From Rugamonas apoptosis (GTDB taxonomy: Bacteria > Pseudomonadota > Gammaproteobacteria > Burkholderiales > Burkholderiaceae_D), in assembly GCF_014042355.1 (NCBI RefSeq), contig NZ_JACEZU010000004.1:62001-126000 (forward strand): 64,000 nt of DNA, given 5' to 3'. Positions 32,040 through 42,921 of this stretch are shown here, in pieces; positions within the stretch are counted from its first letter, which is position 1; every line of letters starts with the position of its first letter. The notes under the pieces were generated by a model that did not search any database, had not been told where the DNA came from, and saw only the letters and a list, made by a program, of their open reading frames with translations. A program made the translations under genes and the position numbers.

Positions 32040-33317
32040 TTATTGCCGCATCCAGTCGCGCAGCTCGTAGTACCAATAGGTGAGCTGCGCGGCCAGCAGG
32101 CCGGCATGGCCACCCGTGGTGGGCAAGCCCCACTGGCTGAAGCGGTCAAGGTCGGCACGCTCGCCCAGGATGGCGCGGGCCAGCACTTCGCCCGACAGGG
32201 TGGTGGGCGCCACGCCGTGGCCGCCGAAACCCATGCCGTACCACAGTCCTTCCGGCAGACGGCCCAGTTGCGGCATCTTGTGGCGGCCGTAACTCATCAT
32301 CCCGCTCCACGCGTACTCGACCCGCGTACCCGCCAGTTGCGGGTACACCTTGAGCATGTCCTGGTACAGCAAGCGCGCCACGTCCGGCGCGCCGCGCTCG
32401 CGGATCGAGATGCGCCCGCCCCACAGCAGGCGGCTGTCTGCCAGCGGCCGGTAATAGTCGAACGCGAAACGCGTGTCGTAGATGGCGGCGTTGGTGTTCA
32501 GCGCCGTTTTCAAGCGGTCGCCCAGCGGCTCCGTCACCATCACGTAGGTGGCGATCGGCAGGATGGCGCTGGCCAGCTTCGGATACAGTCGTTCGATGTA
32601 GCCGCCGCAGCACACCACCACCTCGCGCGCATGCACCGCGCCCTGCCCCGTGCGCACCGACCAGCCTTCGCCTTCGCGCACGATGCGCGTCACGCGGCTT
32701 TGCTCGTACACGTGCGCGCCGCCGTCGGTCAACGCCCGGGCCAGGCCTTGCGCGTATTTGAGCGGGTGGAAATGGAAGGCATTGGCTTCGTACAGGGCGC
32801 CGAAATAACGTTCGCTGCGGGCGCGCTGCGCGAATTCGGCGCGGCTCACACGCTGCCATTGCACACCCAGTTTGTCGGCCATGAAGCGCTGCTGGTCGTC
32901 CAGGACGCGTTCGTCGTCGAACCAGTTGGCCAGGTAGATGCCGCCATGCGTGGCGTTGCAATCGATGCCGTAACGCGTCATGCGGCGGCGGATATGGTCG
33001 ACCGCGTCCAGCGTCAATTGGTACAGTTGCGCGCCGCGGCCATCGCCAGCCGCGTCCAGCAGGCCGCGCTCACCGAGCGAGTAGCCGCCGAATACAAAAC
33101 CGCCATTGCGGCCCGACGCGCCATGGCCCACGGTTTCCGCTTCCAGCACGACCACATGCTTTTCGCCCCGCTCCAGCAGGGACAGTGCCGTGGACAAGCC
33201 GGCGAAACCGCCGCCGATCACGCATACGGCGGCCGAAGTGCTGGTCGCCAGTGCGGGCCAAACGGGTGTGTCCGCGCTGGCGCGGTAGAAGTTCTCTCCG
33301 ATACGCTGGTCAGCCAC
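32040..33317 (-). CDS. FAD-dependent amine/amino-acid oxidoreductase (PuuB/DadA-like)
   Basis: A 425-residue DAO-family flavoenzyme. The FAD motif VIGGGFAGLSTALSL lies near residues 33-47, followed by the GHGASGRNGGFVFGGYS block that in gamma-glutamylputrescine oxidases positions the flavin. The C-terminal GMGFGGHGVAPTTLSGEVLA segment completes the fold. It overlaps the LD-carboxypeptidase start by eight bases. Oxidation of a polyamine adduct or other amine is plausible; the substrate cannot be fixed. It is the last gene of a four-gene operon. Confidence 0.82.
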   Translation of the reverse strand: MADQRIGENFYRASADTPVWPALATSTSAAVCVIGGGFAGLSTALSLLERGEKHVVVLEAETVGHGASGRNGGFVFGGYSLGERGLLDAAGDGRGAQLYQLTLDAVDHIRRRMTRYGIDCNATHGGIYLANWFDDERVLDDQQRFMADKLGVQWQRVSRAEFAQRARSERYFGALYEANAFHFHPLKYAQGLARALTDGGAHVYEQSRVTRIVREGEGWSVRTGQGAVHAREVVVCCGGYIERLYPKLASAILPIATYVMVTEPLGDRLKTALNTNAAIYDTRFAFDYYRPLADSRLLWGGRISIRERGAPDVARLLYQDMLKVYPQLAGTRVEYAWSGMMSYGRHKMPQLGRLPEGLWYGMGFGGHGVAPTTLSGEVLARAILGERADLDRFSQWGLPTTGGHAGLLAAQLTYWYYELRDWMRQ

Positions 33318-34227
33318 GGGACAGCGTCGGATAATCGACGACCGTCAAATCGAATCCTTCCGCGTCCGACACCACATGGCCCATGCCGCCGTACGGCAGC
33401 GTGCAGCGCTCCTTGATGTGGCCGAACGGCAGCCCGGTCAGCACCGGTATCGGCAAGCGCTCGCGCAGGAAGGCGAGCATGGTGTCGAAGTCGTAGCCGT
33501 TATCGGCGGGGTTCAGCTTATAGCCGGAGAAATCCCCCAGTACCAAAGCCTGCTGGCCATCCAGCGCGCCGGCGTACAGCAATTGCAGCACCATGCGCTC
33601 GACCCGGTACGGGTGCTCGTTGACGTCTTCCAGGAACACGATGCCGCCTTCGATCGGCGCGAACATCGGTGTCCCTAGCAGATGCACCAGCATGGCCAGG
33701 TTGCCGCCCCACAGCCGTCCACGCACATCCACTTGCGGGTTATTGCGCGCCGTGCCGCGCACCCGGTGCGATGGGCCGCGCACGCAGTCCCAGAACTGAT
33801 TGAGCGTGTACTCGACCGGTTCGGCGCGGATGAAATCATCGCACATCATCGGGCCGGCGAAACTGGCGCGGCCCGTGTGCTTCCACAGGCCCATATGGAA
33901 GGCCGTGAAATCGCTGTAGCCGACGAACAGCTTGCCGCTGTCGGCCATGGCCTGGAAATCAATCTCCGGCAGGATGCGGCTGATGCCGTACTGGCCGCGC
34001 AAGGCCACCACGATCTGCGCCTCGGGATCGGCGGCGGCGGCGTTCAGTTGCGCCAGCCGGCCTGCGTCCGTATCGGCGAAGCGCAGGTGCTTGCGGGACG
34101 GATCGTAGTAGTTGTGGACCATGATGCCTTGGGCGCGCAGGCGCGCGATGCCCAGCTCCAGCGCGGCGTCGTCGGGCGCGTAGCCGCCCGGTGCCGCGAT
34201 GGCGATGCCGATGTTCGTTGTGCTCAA
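33310..34227 (-). CDS. LD-carboxypeptidase (peptidase family S66)
   Basis: A 305-residue cytoplasmic serine peptidase of the LdcA/MccF family. The nucleophile serine lies in the GYSDFTA motif (near residue 105), with the later glutamate in FLEDV and histidine in FGHIKE completing the Ser-Glu-His triad. LdcA trims the terminal D-alanine from recycled muropeptides, while MccF relatives inactivate microcin C. It lies 13 bases after an alpha/beta hydrolase gene and overlaps the oxidase, a setting that leaves both options open. Confidence 0.88.
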   Translation of the reverse strand: MSTTNIGIAIAAPGGYAPDDAALELGIARLRAQGIMVHNYYDPSRKHLRFADTDAGRLAQLNAAAADPEAQIVVALRGQYGISRILPEIDFQAMADSGKLFVGYSDFTAFHMGLWKHTGRASFAGPMMCDDFIRAEPVEYTLNQFWDCVRGPSHRVRGTARNNPQVDVRGRLWGGNLAMLVHLLGTPMFAPIEGGIVFLEDVNEHPYRVERMVLQLLYAGALDGQQALVLGDFSGYKLNPADNGYDFDTMLAFLRERLPIPVLTGLPFGHIKERCTLPYGGMGHVVSDAEGFDLTVVDYPTLSRG

Positions 34228-34240
34228 AAATTCGTCTCGA

Positions 34241-35185
34241 TCAGTAGTGGGTGTCGCTGTCGGCCCGCCGGATCGACGGGGCCTTGTCGTTCGGCTCCAT
34301 CTTACCGTGCAGGTGGGCGTCGATCAAGGCGATCAGGCGTTCGATCAATGGCGGCGGCAGGTCGTGTCCCATGCCTTCGATCACATACAGCGCGGCGTTG
34401 GGGATGGCCCGCGCCGTGTCCTCGCCGCAGGCCAGTGGCACCAGCGGATCTGCCGCGCCGTGGATCACCATGGTGGGGCAGCTGATCTTCTCAAGCAACG
34501 GCGTACGGTCGCCGCAGGCGATGACGGCCACGATTTGCCGCGCGATGCCATCCGGGCAGGTGTTACGGGCCAGCGCCGCCTCGATCCGGGTGCGCAGCAG
34601 CTTTTCTGGTGTGGGATAGGACGGGCTGCCGATGGCGCGCAGTGTCTGCACCATGCGTTCAATGACCAGCGCACGGTCGCGCGGATTGGCCGGCATGCGC
34701 ATCATGGCCTTGCGCGCCACGGGCGTGGGACCCGGCAGGCCGCGCCGGCCGCTGCTCGACATGATGGACGTGAGGCTCAGCGTCCGCTCGGCATGGCGCG
34801 CGGCGAAGATCTGCCCGATCATGCCGCCCATCGAGGCGCCGATCACATGCGCCTTGGGCACCCCCAGGAAGTCCAGCAGGCCGCGCGCGTCGTCGGCCAT
34901 GTCGTACAAGGTGTAGCCGGACTTGACGGGCCAGCGCACGAGGGTTTTCAGCCAGGTCAGGACCATGCTGGGCGCGCCATGCTGGCGCATCTTGCTCGAC
35001 AGGCCACTGTCGCGGTTATCGAAACGGATCACGTAGTAGCCCTGCTCCACCAGTCCGTCGACAAAATCCTGCGGCCAACTGGTGAGCTGCATGCCCAGCC
35101 CCATCACCAGCAGCACCGGGGGATCGTGCGGGTCGCCGTGCGTTTCGTAGGCGATCGTGATGCCGTTTGCGAGCGCGGTAGCCAC
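34241..35185 (-). CDS. Alpha/beta hydrolase
   Basis: A 314-residue alpha/beta-fold hydrolase. The nucleophile elbow is GASMGGMIGQ, an acid follows in the HGAADPLVPLA strand, and the last histidine is in IEGMGHDLPPPL. The oxyanion region LLVMGLGMQLTSW is also seen. Similar proteins are esterases or epoxide hydrolase-like enzymes; the substrate is unknown. It starts ten bases after the upstream hydrolase and 13 bases before the LD-carboxypeptidase, so it is co-transcribed with both. Confidence 0.85.
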   Translation of the reverse strand: MATALANGITIAYETHGDPHDPPVLLVMGLGMQLTSWPQDFVDGLVEQGYYVIRFDNRDSGLSSKMRQHGAPSMVLTWLKTLVRWPVKSGYTLYDMADDARGLLDFLGVPKAHVIGASMGGMIGQIFAARHAERTLSLTSIMSSSGRRGLPGPTPVARKAMMRMPANPRDRALVIERMVQTLRAIGSPSYPTPEKLLRTRIEAALARNTCPDGIARQIVAVIACGDRTPLLEKISCPTMVIHGAADPLVPLACGEDTARAIPNAALYVIEGMGHDLPPPLIERLIALIDAHLHGKMEPNDKAPSIRRADSDTHY

Positions 35186-35195
35186 GGCGACTCCT

Positions 35196-36023
35196 TCAAT
35201 ATAGGCCGAACAGGGACTGGAACAGCGGGATGCGCTGCGGGTCCAGGTACAGCAGTTTCTTCAGGCCCGTGTGGGCCTCATGATCGAAGCGCTTCCACTG
35301 CCCTTCCGGCTGCGCCAGGCGGTCGGCGATGGCGTACAGCGCCGAGGGATTGGCGCCCATGCCCACATGGCTGGCATGCACTTCGATGTTCTCGGAGGTG
35401 GCCGTTTCCTCCTCCATGCTGCAGTGCCACGCCACCACGCCGTCGGTGCGGCTGAAGATGGACGTGGTGGGCATGGGCGGGCGCTCGCGCAAGGCGGCGA
35501 AGCGCTCGGCGTCGATCTCCTTTTCGCCCGACACCAGTTGATACACGCGCCACGCGTTGGTGGCCTTGTGGCTGCCGGTGAACGGTGAACCGAGCGTGAC
35601 GACGCTGCGTACGTCGTCCGGCAGCATCTTGGCCAGTTCGCGTGCGTACACGCCACCCAGGCTCCAGCCCACCAGGCTCACGGTACGGCCCGAGCCGGCC
35701 CGCAGTTGACGGATTTTCTCCAGGCACGCTTCCAGCACGCCGGGCCTGGGTCCGAAATTCAAGCCCTGTTCCCAGGCGTGGACGGCAAAGCCGCGGTCGG
35801 TCAGGAAGTGGCGGATCACCAGCGTGGTGAAATCGCCCGCCCCCAGGCCGGGCAAGACCATCACAGGATGGCCGTCGCCCTCCGGGGCAATACGCATGAA
35901 GGGATAGGCGGCCAGTGCGGCGCCCAGTTCCCATGGCGCGCGCATCTCCAGCGCCAACCGCAAGATACCTGGTGCGTTGTCGTTTTCCAAAGCTTGCGTT
36001 TCGGTCTTACGCTGTCCCATCAA
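35196..36023 (-). CDS. Lipase-like alpha/beta hydrolase
   Basis: A 275-residue hydrolase with the nucleophile motif GWSLGGVYARELA, an oxyanion region VMVLPGLGAGDFTT and a late histidine in VHASHVGMGAN. There is no signal peptide. It is the first gene of the four-gene leftward operon. An extended -10-like TGGTATGCT sits a few dozen bases upstream. It is unrelated in detail to the next hydrolase, so this is not a recent duplication. Confidence 0.82.
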   Translation of the reverse strand: MMGQRKTETQALENDNAPGILRLALEMRAPWELGAALAAYPFMRIAPEGDGHPVMVLPGLGAGDFTTLVIRHFLTDRGFAVHAWEQGLNFGPRPGVLEACLEKIRQLRAGSGRTVSLVGWSLGGVYARELAKMLPDDVRSVVTLGSPFTGSHKATNAWRVYQLVSGEKEIDAERFAALRERPPMPTTSIFSRTDGVVAWHCSMEEETATSENIEVHASHVGMGANPSALYAIADRLAQPEGQWKRFDHEAHTGLKKLLYLDPQRIPLFQSLFGLY

Positions 36024-36112
36024 AGCTCCCGGCGATATGGTTTTAGCATACCATTTTTACTGGGAGCACGAAACGGCGCACCGTTGGATGGCGCGCGCCC
36101 GTTTGGCGGAGG

Positions 36113-37082
<970 letters not shown>

Positions 37083-37084
37083 TG

Positions 37085-37720
37085 TTATGGTATTTGTAAA
37101 AGTTTATGGGTTTGCAGGCTCAGTTTCCACTTGGGGCGGCGCTTGCAGGTGTCGATCGCCAGCTTGGTGTTGAACTCGGCCAGCGGGCCATCCATGGGCT
37201 GCACGAAGAAGTGCTCGAACGCCAGTCCTTCGTAGGCGGCCAGGTCCTGGTCCGTCTGCGGAATCACTACCTTGATCTCGTTGCCCCGTTGCACGGCCAG
37301 TTGCGAGCCCATCTTGGGGCTGACGCAGACCCAGTCCACGCCCGGCGGCACTGACAGGGTGCCGTTGGTTTCGATCGCGATTTCAAAACCGGCGCCGTGC
37401 ATGGCGTCGATCAGCGGTCCGTCCAGTTGCAGCAGCGGTTCGCCGCCCGTGAACACGACATACTTGTGGGAAGGATAGTCGGCCGGCCACAGTGCGCCGA
37501 TGGCCGCGGCCAGCTCGGCCGGGGTGGCGAACTTGCCGCCGCCCTCGCCGTCCGTGCCCACGAAGTCGGTGTCGCAGAACTGGCAGATGGCGCTGGCGCG
37601 GTCGCTTTCGCGGCCGGTCCACAGGTTGCAGCCCGAAAAGCGGCAGAATACGGCGGGCCGCCCCGCATGGGCGCCTTCGCCCTGCAGGGTGTAAAACATT
37701 TCTTTGATGCTGTAAGTCAC
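37085..37720 (-). CDS. queE: 7-carboxy-7-deazaguanine synthase, radical SAM
   Basis: A 211-residue radical SAM enzyme of the queuosine pathway. The cluster motif is the long-loop variant C-x14-C-x2-C (first cysteine in FSGCNLW, the pair in ICQFC) known from Burkholderia-type QueE, in place of the usual CxxxCxxC. The GGEPLLQ motif binds SAM. I start at GTG 37720, with GAGGAA seven bases upstream; the frame to 37825 has no such site. It heads the queE-queD-tadA operon. Confidence 0.93.
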   Translation of the reverse strand: MTYSIKEMFYTLQGEGAHAGRPAVFCRFSGCNLWTGRESDRASAICQFCDTDFVGTDGEGGGKFATPAELAAAIGALWPADYPSHKYVVFTGGEPLLQLDGPLIDAMHGAGFEIAIETNGTLSVPPGVDWVCVSPKMGSQLAVQRGNEIKVVIPQTDQDLAAYEGLAFEHFFVQPMDGPLAEFNTKLAIDTCKRRPKWKLSLQTHKLLQIP

Positions 37721-37952
37721 AACGTTTCCTCGACTGACCGGCTGCGTACGGCGCGCAAACTCCGGTTGACAACCCTCCATTATAAGCGAGCCGGACGCCG
37801 CGCAGGAATTTACCGGCGCGCCCAATCACAATTTGCTTTGCTCGCTGTAAAGATTTGACTTTTCACAACGCCTACCGACCGGCGCCGCGATATGTTGTCA
37901 CAGTGCACCAGCCAAAATCCCGCTGTGACATCCGTTTGGAGCTTTGCACCTT

Positions 37953-38816
37953 ATGAAATACGCTGCCCAGTCCTTGCATGTGGACCTGATCACCGCCGGC
38001 GCGCTCATGCTGACCCTCATCGCGCTGGCCTTGCTGTGGCGCCAACGCCGCCTGCGCTGCGCCGTGGAACGGCTGCAACAGGCGCTGGCGACCGAACAGG
38101 GTGCGCGCGCCGAGGCCGAACTGCGCGCGCTCGAACAACGCACCCACGTATGCCAATTGCTGGCGCAACAGGACAACGTGCTGGAACTGGAACGCCAGCG
38201 CATCGCGCGTGACATCCACGACGACCTGGGCCAGAACCTGCTGGCGCTGAAAATGGATCTCGCCGTCCTCAGCCGTGGCCAACCTCGGTTGCAGGCGCAG
38301 TTGCACCAGATTGAAGCCCACATCACGGCCAGCATCCGCTCGCTGCGCGTCATCATCCACGACCTGCGGCCCGAACCCCTCAATCACGGCCTGCGCAGCG
38401 CCGTTGAAAGCCAGGTCACCCAGTTCTCCCGCCTGAGCGGCATCGCCTGCCGGCTGGACGCCGACCAGCAGGTGTACAACGCCGCACCCGGCGCCAAGGT
38501 GGACGCGGCCTTGTTCCGCGTGCTGCAGGAATCGCCGAGCAACATCGCCCGCCACGCCAATGCCACCCAGGTCGACATCGCGCTGCGCCGTCATCCCGGC
38601 AGCTTGATGCTGACCGTCAGCGACAACGGCGTTGGCCTGCCTGCCCGATCGCCACGGGGCGGCAATGGCCTGAGCGGCATCGCCGACCGCGTGGCGCGCG
38701 CCGGCGGGCAATTCCACGTCGCCAGCCGGCCCGGCCAGGGCACGGCCCTGTCCATGTCCTTCCCCCTTTCGCTAGAGCAACATCAAACAGAAGATGTGTT
38801 ACCCGAAGCAAAATGA
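37953..38816 (+). CDS. NarX/LiaS-type sensor histidine kinase
   Basis: A 287-residue kinase with one N-terminal membrane helix (about residues 8-28), a coiled-coil linker and a HisKA_3 domain with H89 in ARDIHDDLGQNLLALKMDL. The HATPase domain has DNGVGL and GLSGIADRV. The N-box reads LQESPSNIARHA, where family members usually have LQEALTNVARHA; a proline here is odd. No response regulator is adjacent. ATG 37953 is preferred to the TTG at 37944. It overlaps the 5' frame of the following GGDEF gene, but that gene probably starts later. Confidence 0.82.
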   Translation: MKYAAQSLHVDLITAGALMLTLIALALLWRQRRLRCAVERLQQALATEQGARAEAELRALEQRTHVCQLLAQQDNVLELERQRIARDIHDDLGQNLLALKMDLAVLSRGQPRLQAQLHQIEAHITASIRSLRVIIHDLRPEPLNHGLRSAVESQVTQFSRLSGIACRLDADQQVYNAAPGAKVDAALFRVLQESPSNIARHANATQVDIALRRHPGSLMLTVSDNGVGLPARSPRGGNGLSGIADRVARAGGQFHVASRPGQGTALSMSFPLSLEQHQTEDVLPEAK

Positions 38817-38880
38817 CCACCTTTCTCCAAGAGCCGGCGCCATGACCACACTACAGGCAGTACCCGCACAAGGATCGACC

Positions 38881-39894
<1,014 letters not shown>

Positions 39895-40143
39895 TCAGTT
39901 GAAGGGATTGGCGACCGTTTTCACATCCGGCGGCGGCAAGGTGGCGGGCAAGTCCTGCGCCTCCAGCCGGGCCACCACGTCGCCCAGCACTTGCAGCAAG
40001 GCCCGCGCGTCGCGCAGACCTTGCTGGTCGGCCGTCAAGTCCACCTCACCGCTGACGGTGACGCGGTCTAGCCGGTTCTCGATGCACAGCTGGCCGATGT
40101 GCAGCACGTCGGCCTCGTTTGCATAGGGGACGAATTTCGGCAT
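39895..40143 (-). CDS. Small conserved hypothetical protein
   Basis: An 82-residue acidic protein (opening MPKFVPYANEADVLHIGQL) with no signal peptide or membrane segment. Its start shares a base with the nuclease stop (TGATG), so the two are translationally coupled. Proteins of this kind appear conserved in related betaproteobacteria, but I know of no function. It could be a cytoplasmic partner of the nuclease; that is only a positional guess. Confidence 0.7.
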   Translation of the reverse strand: MPKFVPYANEADVLHIGQLCIENRLDRVTVSGEVDLTADQQGLRDARALLQVLGDVVARLEAQDLPATLPPPDVKTVANPFN

Positions 40144-40949
40144 CACAGACTCCATGGATCACGTTTTTGTTTGCGCGGCTTCACGACCGGCAAGCGCAGC
40201 ATCCGTTCCTTATCGTCGGCCGACAAGGATGGCATCAGGTTGATCCCGACCCGGCTCTCCAGTTCAGCGATGGACAGCGTTTCATATTCGCTGGTGGCGG
40301 CGTTGGCGATGAAGTAAGCGGCGCCAGCCCTCTGCCGCGGACTGTAGACCAGTTTATACAAATGGCTGGGGACCAGCACGTTGCCGATCTTCTGCAGATT
40401 ACCACCAATGAAAGCCGGTCCGGTGATCACGTACAGATCGCCCTCCTTTTTCGCCATCTTGCGTACCGCCCCTTCAATGCCGGCCCACACGTGACGGTTA
40501 TTGTCGCCGTTTTGCGGCACCATATTGGCCAGCGTGAAGCTCTCGTGCTGGGACTCGCGGTCCGGCATATCGCCGTTGGGCGACATGTGGCCACGGTCGA
40601 AACCGCTGCGCGCGTAATCGGCCAACTCGGCCCGCTGGCTGGAGGGCAATTGCGGTTCCGCATGGAAGGAATCTTCGCGCGACAGATTCTGGGCAGCCAC
40701 GATGTTATCGGCCGTCAAGTGCTCAGCCGACCACAGCGGCGTACGCGTGAGGCCCGAATGCATGACGCCAAACACGCCGAAGCACAGCTCGCGCGTGGCG
40801 GTATTCATCTTCTCATTGCGGATTTCCGGCGAGCGGCCATCGACATAATGGGCGGGACAGGCACCGGCCAGGGCCAGGCTGGAGACGAGGGTGCCGCACG
40901 CGAAAACAGCGGCGGCCAGGGATTTCTGGATCAGGCTAGGGTGTTGCAT
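40143..40949 (-). CDS. Secreted DNA/RNA non-specific endonuclease (NUC1/Serratia type)
   Basis: A 268-residue nuclease with a signal peptide (cleavage near LALA-GACP). The active-site motif DRGH is present in FDRGHMSPNGDMP, followed by the metal-binding asparagine region NMVPQNGDNNRHVW. It degrades DNA and RNA outside the cytoplasm, for nutrient release or competition. I start at ATG 40949 with GAAGGA upstream; the TTG at 40970 is less likely. It is coupled to the small protein gene that follows. Confidence 0.92.
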   Translation of the reverse strand: MQHPSLIQKSLAAAVFACGTLVSSLALAGACPAHYVDGRSPEIRNEKMNTATRELCFGVFGVMHSGLTRTPLWSAEHLTADNIVAAQNLSREDSFHAEPQLPSSQRAELADYARSGFDRGHMSPNGDMPDRESQHESFTLANMVPQNGDNNRHVWAGIEGAVRKMAKKEGDLYVITGPAFIGGNLQKIGNVLVPSHLYKLVYSPRQRAGAAYFIANAATSEYETLSIAELESRVGINLMPSLSADDKERMLRLPVVKPRKQKRDPWSL

Positions 40950-41072
40950 GGTTCCTTCAGGAATGGACAAAAAATTCTATGCCGCACTCTATCAGACTGT
41001 GACCATATGCAACAAACGCCAAGCGTGCGCGGCCAGTTCATCGCGCCAACGGGGGCCGAGCGATGGCGCCAT

Positions 41073-41118
41073 AAAAAAGGGCCGAACGCGAAGATTCGCG
41101 GCCGGCCCATACTTTTTT
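41073..41118. terminator. Strong bidirectional intrinsic terminator
   Basis: A 14-bp stem with two mismatches (41079-41092 with 41095-41108) is flanked by A6 on the left (41073-41078) and T7 on the right (41112-41118), so it can stop transcription in both directions. It lies inside a divergent gene gap, where no annotated gene ends. Confidence 0.75.
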
Positions 41119-41242
41119 TATTATTGGCAGTGCAGGCGACTCCGGCCACGGGAACCGGGTCAGCCTTTGTTTTTCTTGTTGTCCCTTGTCTTGCTGCCAA
41201 ACTTGCAGTTAAGCAAGTCATCTTGGCTGGATGGCAAGAATA
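41073..41242 (-). ncRNA. Candidate short transcript (about 170 nt) with own promoter and terminator
   Basis: On the minus strand TTACAG (41278-41273) and TACACT (41254-41249) are 18 bases apart, giving a start near 41242. Transcription would end at the strong hairpin and T6 at 41073. A 25-codon frame starting TTG 41237 and ending 41160 (tail KTRDNKKNKG, lysine-rich) lies inside, almost leaderless. It could be a small RNA or encode this peptide. I do not recognise either. Confidence 0.35.
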
Positions 41243-41430
41243 GTATTTAGTGTAGCGCGCTTTCGGGCTGAACTGTAACGAATTCTCTCGGTTTGTTCCA
41301 AACAACAACAGTCGGTCATGCGCGCCCCCGGCCCGACCGCTAAAACAATGAGCAATCTTGCCTGTGGCGTAACGGCAAGAAAAGAGGATAATGCGGGCAC
41401 CCCCACTTCATTCACCACAAGCGGAGTACC

Positions 41431-42861
41431 ATGAAACACAACTATATCAACGGCGCATGGGTCGAAGGAGCAAGCTCTGCCGCCAACATCAATCCCTCCA
41501 ATACGGACGACGTGATCGGCCACTATGCCCAGGCGGACGCGCAGCAGGCGCAACTGGCCATCGCCGCCGCCGCCGCAGCTGCGCCGGGCTGGGCCTTGTC
41601 CAACGTCCAGATGCGGGCCGACGCGCTCGACAAGATCGGCAGCGAGATCCTGGCCCGCAAGGAAGAGCTGGGCACCCTGCTGTCGCGCGAGGAAGGCAAG
41701 ACCAAGCCCGAAGGCATAGGCGAAGCGGCCCGCGCCGGTGCCATCTTCAAGTTCTTCGCCCAGGAATGCCTGCGCCTGCGCGGCGACAAACTGCCGTCCG
41801 TGCGTCCCAACCTGGACGTGGAAATTACCCGCGAGCCGGTCGGCGTGGTGGGCATCATCGCCCCATGGAACTTCCCGATCGCCATTCCGGCCTGGAAAAT
41901 CGCCCCGGCCCTGGCCTACGGCAACTGCGTGCTGATCAAGCCGGCCGAACTGGTGCCGGGCAGCGCCTGGGCGCTGGCCGAGATCATCAGCCGTGCCGGC
42001 CTGCCGCCGGGCGTGTTCAACCTCGTGATGGGACGCGGCAGCGTGGTCGGCCAGGCCTTCCTGAACGACCGCCGCGTGAACGCGATCAGCTTCACCGGTT
42101 CCGTCGCCACCGGCGGCAAAGTCGCGCAAGCGGCCATGACGCGCATGGCCAAGGTGCAGATCGAAATGGGCGGCAAGAATCCGCTGGTGGTGTTGAACGA
42201 CGCCGACCTGGCCACGGCCGTCAACTGCGCCGTGCAGGGCTCGTTCTTCTCGACCGGCCAGCGTTGCACCGCGTCCAGCCGCCTGATCGTGGAAAAAGGC
42301 ATCTACCCGGCCTTCGTGGCTGCCGTGAAGGAGAAGATGGCCGCCCTGACCATCGGCGACGCGTTGGCCGCCGGCACCGACATCGGCCCCGTGGTGGACG
42401 CCAGCCAACTGGAGCAGGACTTGGAATACATCCGCATCGGCCTCGATGAAGGCGCCACGCTGACCTTCGGCGGCGAGCGGGTATCGTGCGCCACGCCAGG
42501 GTTCTTCCTGCGTCCTGCCCTGTTCACCGACTGCAGCAACGACATGCGCATCAGCCGCGAGGAAATCTTCGGCCCCGTGGCCAGCGTGATTCCGGCCGAT
42601 AACTATGAGCACGCGCTGGCCCTCGCCAACGACACGGAGTTCGGCCTGTCGAGCGGCATCTGCACCACCTCGCTCAAGCACGCCACCCACTTCAAGCGCC
42701 ACGCCCAGGCTGGCATGGTGATGTTGAACGTGCCGACGGCCGGCGTGGACTACCACGTGCCGTTTGGCGGTACCAAGGGTTCCAGCTACGGTTCGCGCGA
42801 ACAGGGCACGTACGCGGCCGAGTTCTTCACGACCGTCAAGACCACTTACTGCGGCGTGTGA
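41431..42861 (+). CDS. NAD(P)-dependent aldehyde dehydrogenase
   Basis: A 476-residue enzyme of the ALDH superfamily. The catalytic cysteine is in STGQRCTASSR, the general-base glutamate in VQIEMGGKNPLVV, and the cofactor-binding segments are PWNFPIAIPAWK and SFTGSVATGG. The closest resemblance is to alpha-ketoglutaric semialdehyde dehydrogenases of sugar-acid pathways, but no such pathway genes are adjacent, so the substrate is left open. It is monocistronic, with 60 bases to the next gene on the other strand. Confidence 0.88.
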   Translation: MKHNYINGAWVEGASSAANINPSNTDDVIGHYAQADAQQAQLAIAAAAAAAPGWALSNVQMRADALDKIGSEILARKEELGTLLSREEGKTKPEGIGEAARAGAIFKFFAQECLRLRGDKLPSVRPNLDVEITREPVGVVGIIAPWNFPIAIPAWKIAPALAYGNCVLIKPAELVPGSAWALAEIISRAGLPPGVFNLVMGRGSVVGQAFLNDRRVNAISFTGSVATGGKVAQAAMTRMAKVQIEMGGKNPLVVLNDADLATAVNCAVQGSFFSTGQRCTASSRLIVEKGIYPAFVAAVKEKMAALTIGDALAAGTDIGPVVDASQLEQDLEYIRIGLDEGATLTFGGERVSCATPGFFLRPALFTDCSNDMRISREEIFGPVASVIPADNYEHALALANDTEFGLSSGICTTSLKHATHFKRHAQAGMVMLNVPTAGVDYHVPFGGTKGSSYGSREQGTYAAEFFTTVKTTYCGV

Positions 42862-42921
42862 CGGGGGTGCGCCTGCGACGGCCCCGTCGCCGTCGCAAGC
42901 GCGCTCGCCCTCCCCTCGCCG

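Noticed and set aside
32031..32051. Tandem 11-base repeat (ATTGCCGCATT) at the end of the oxidase gene
   Set aside because: Only two copies overlapping a stop codon; too short to call a repeat element.
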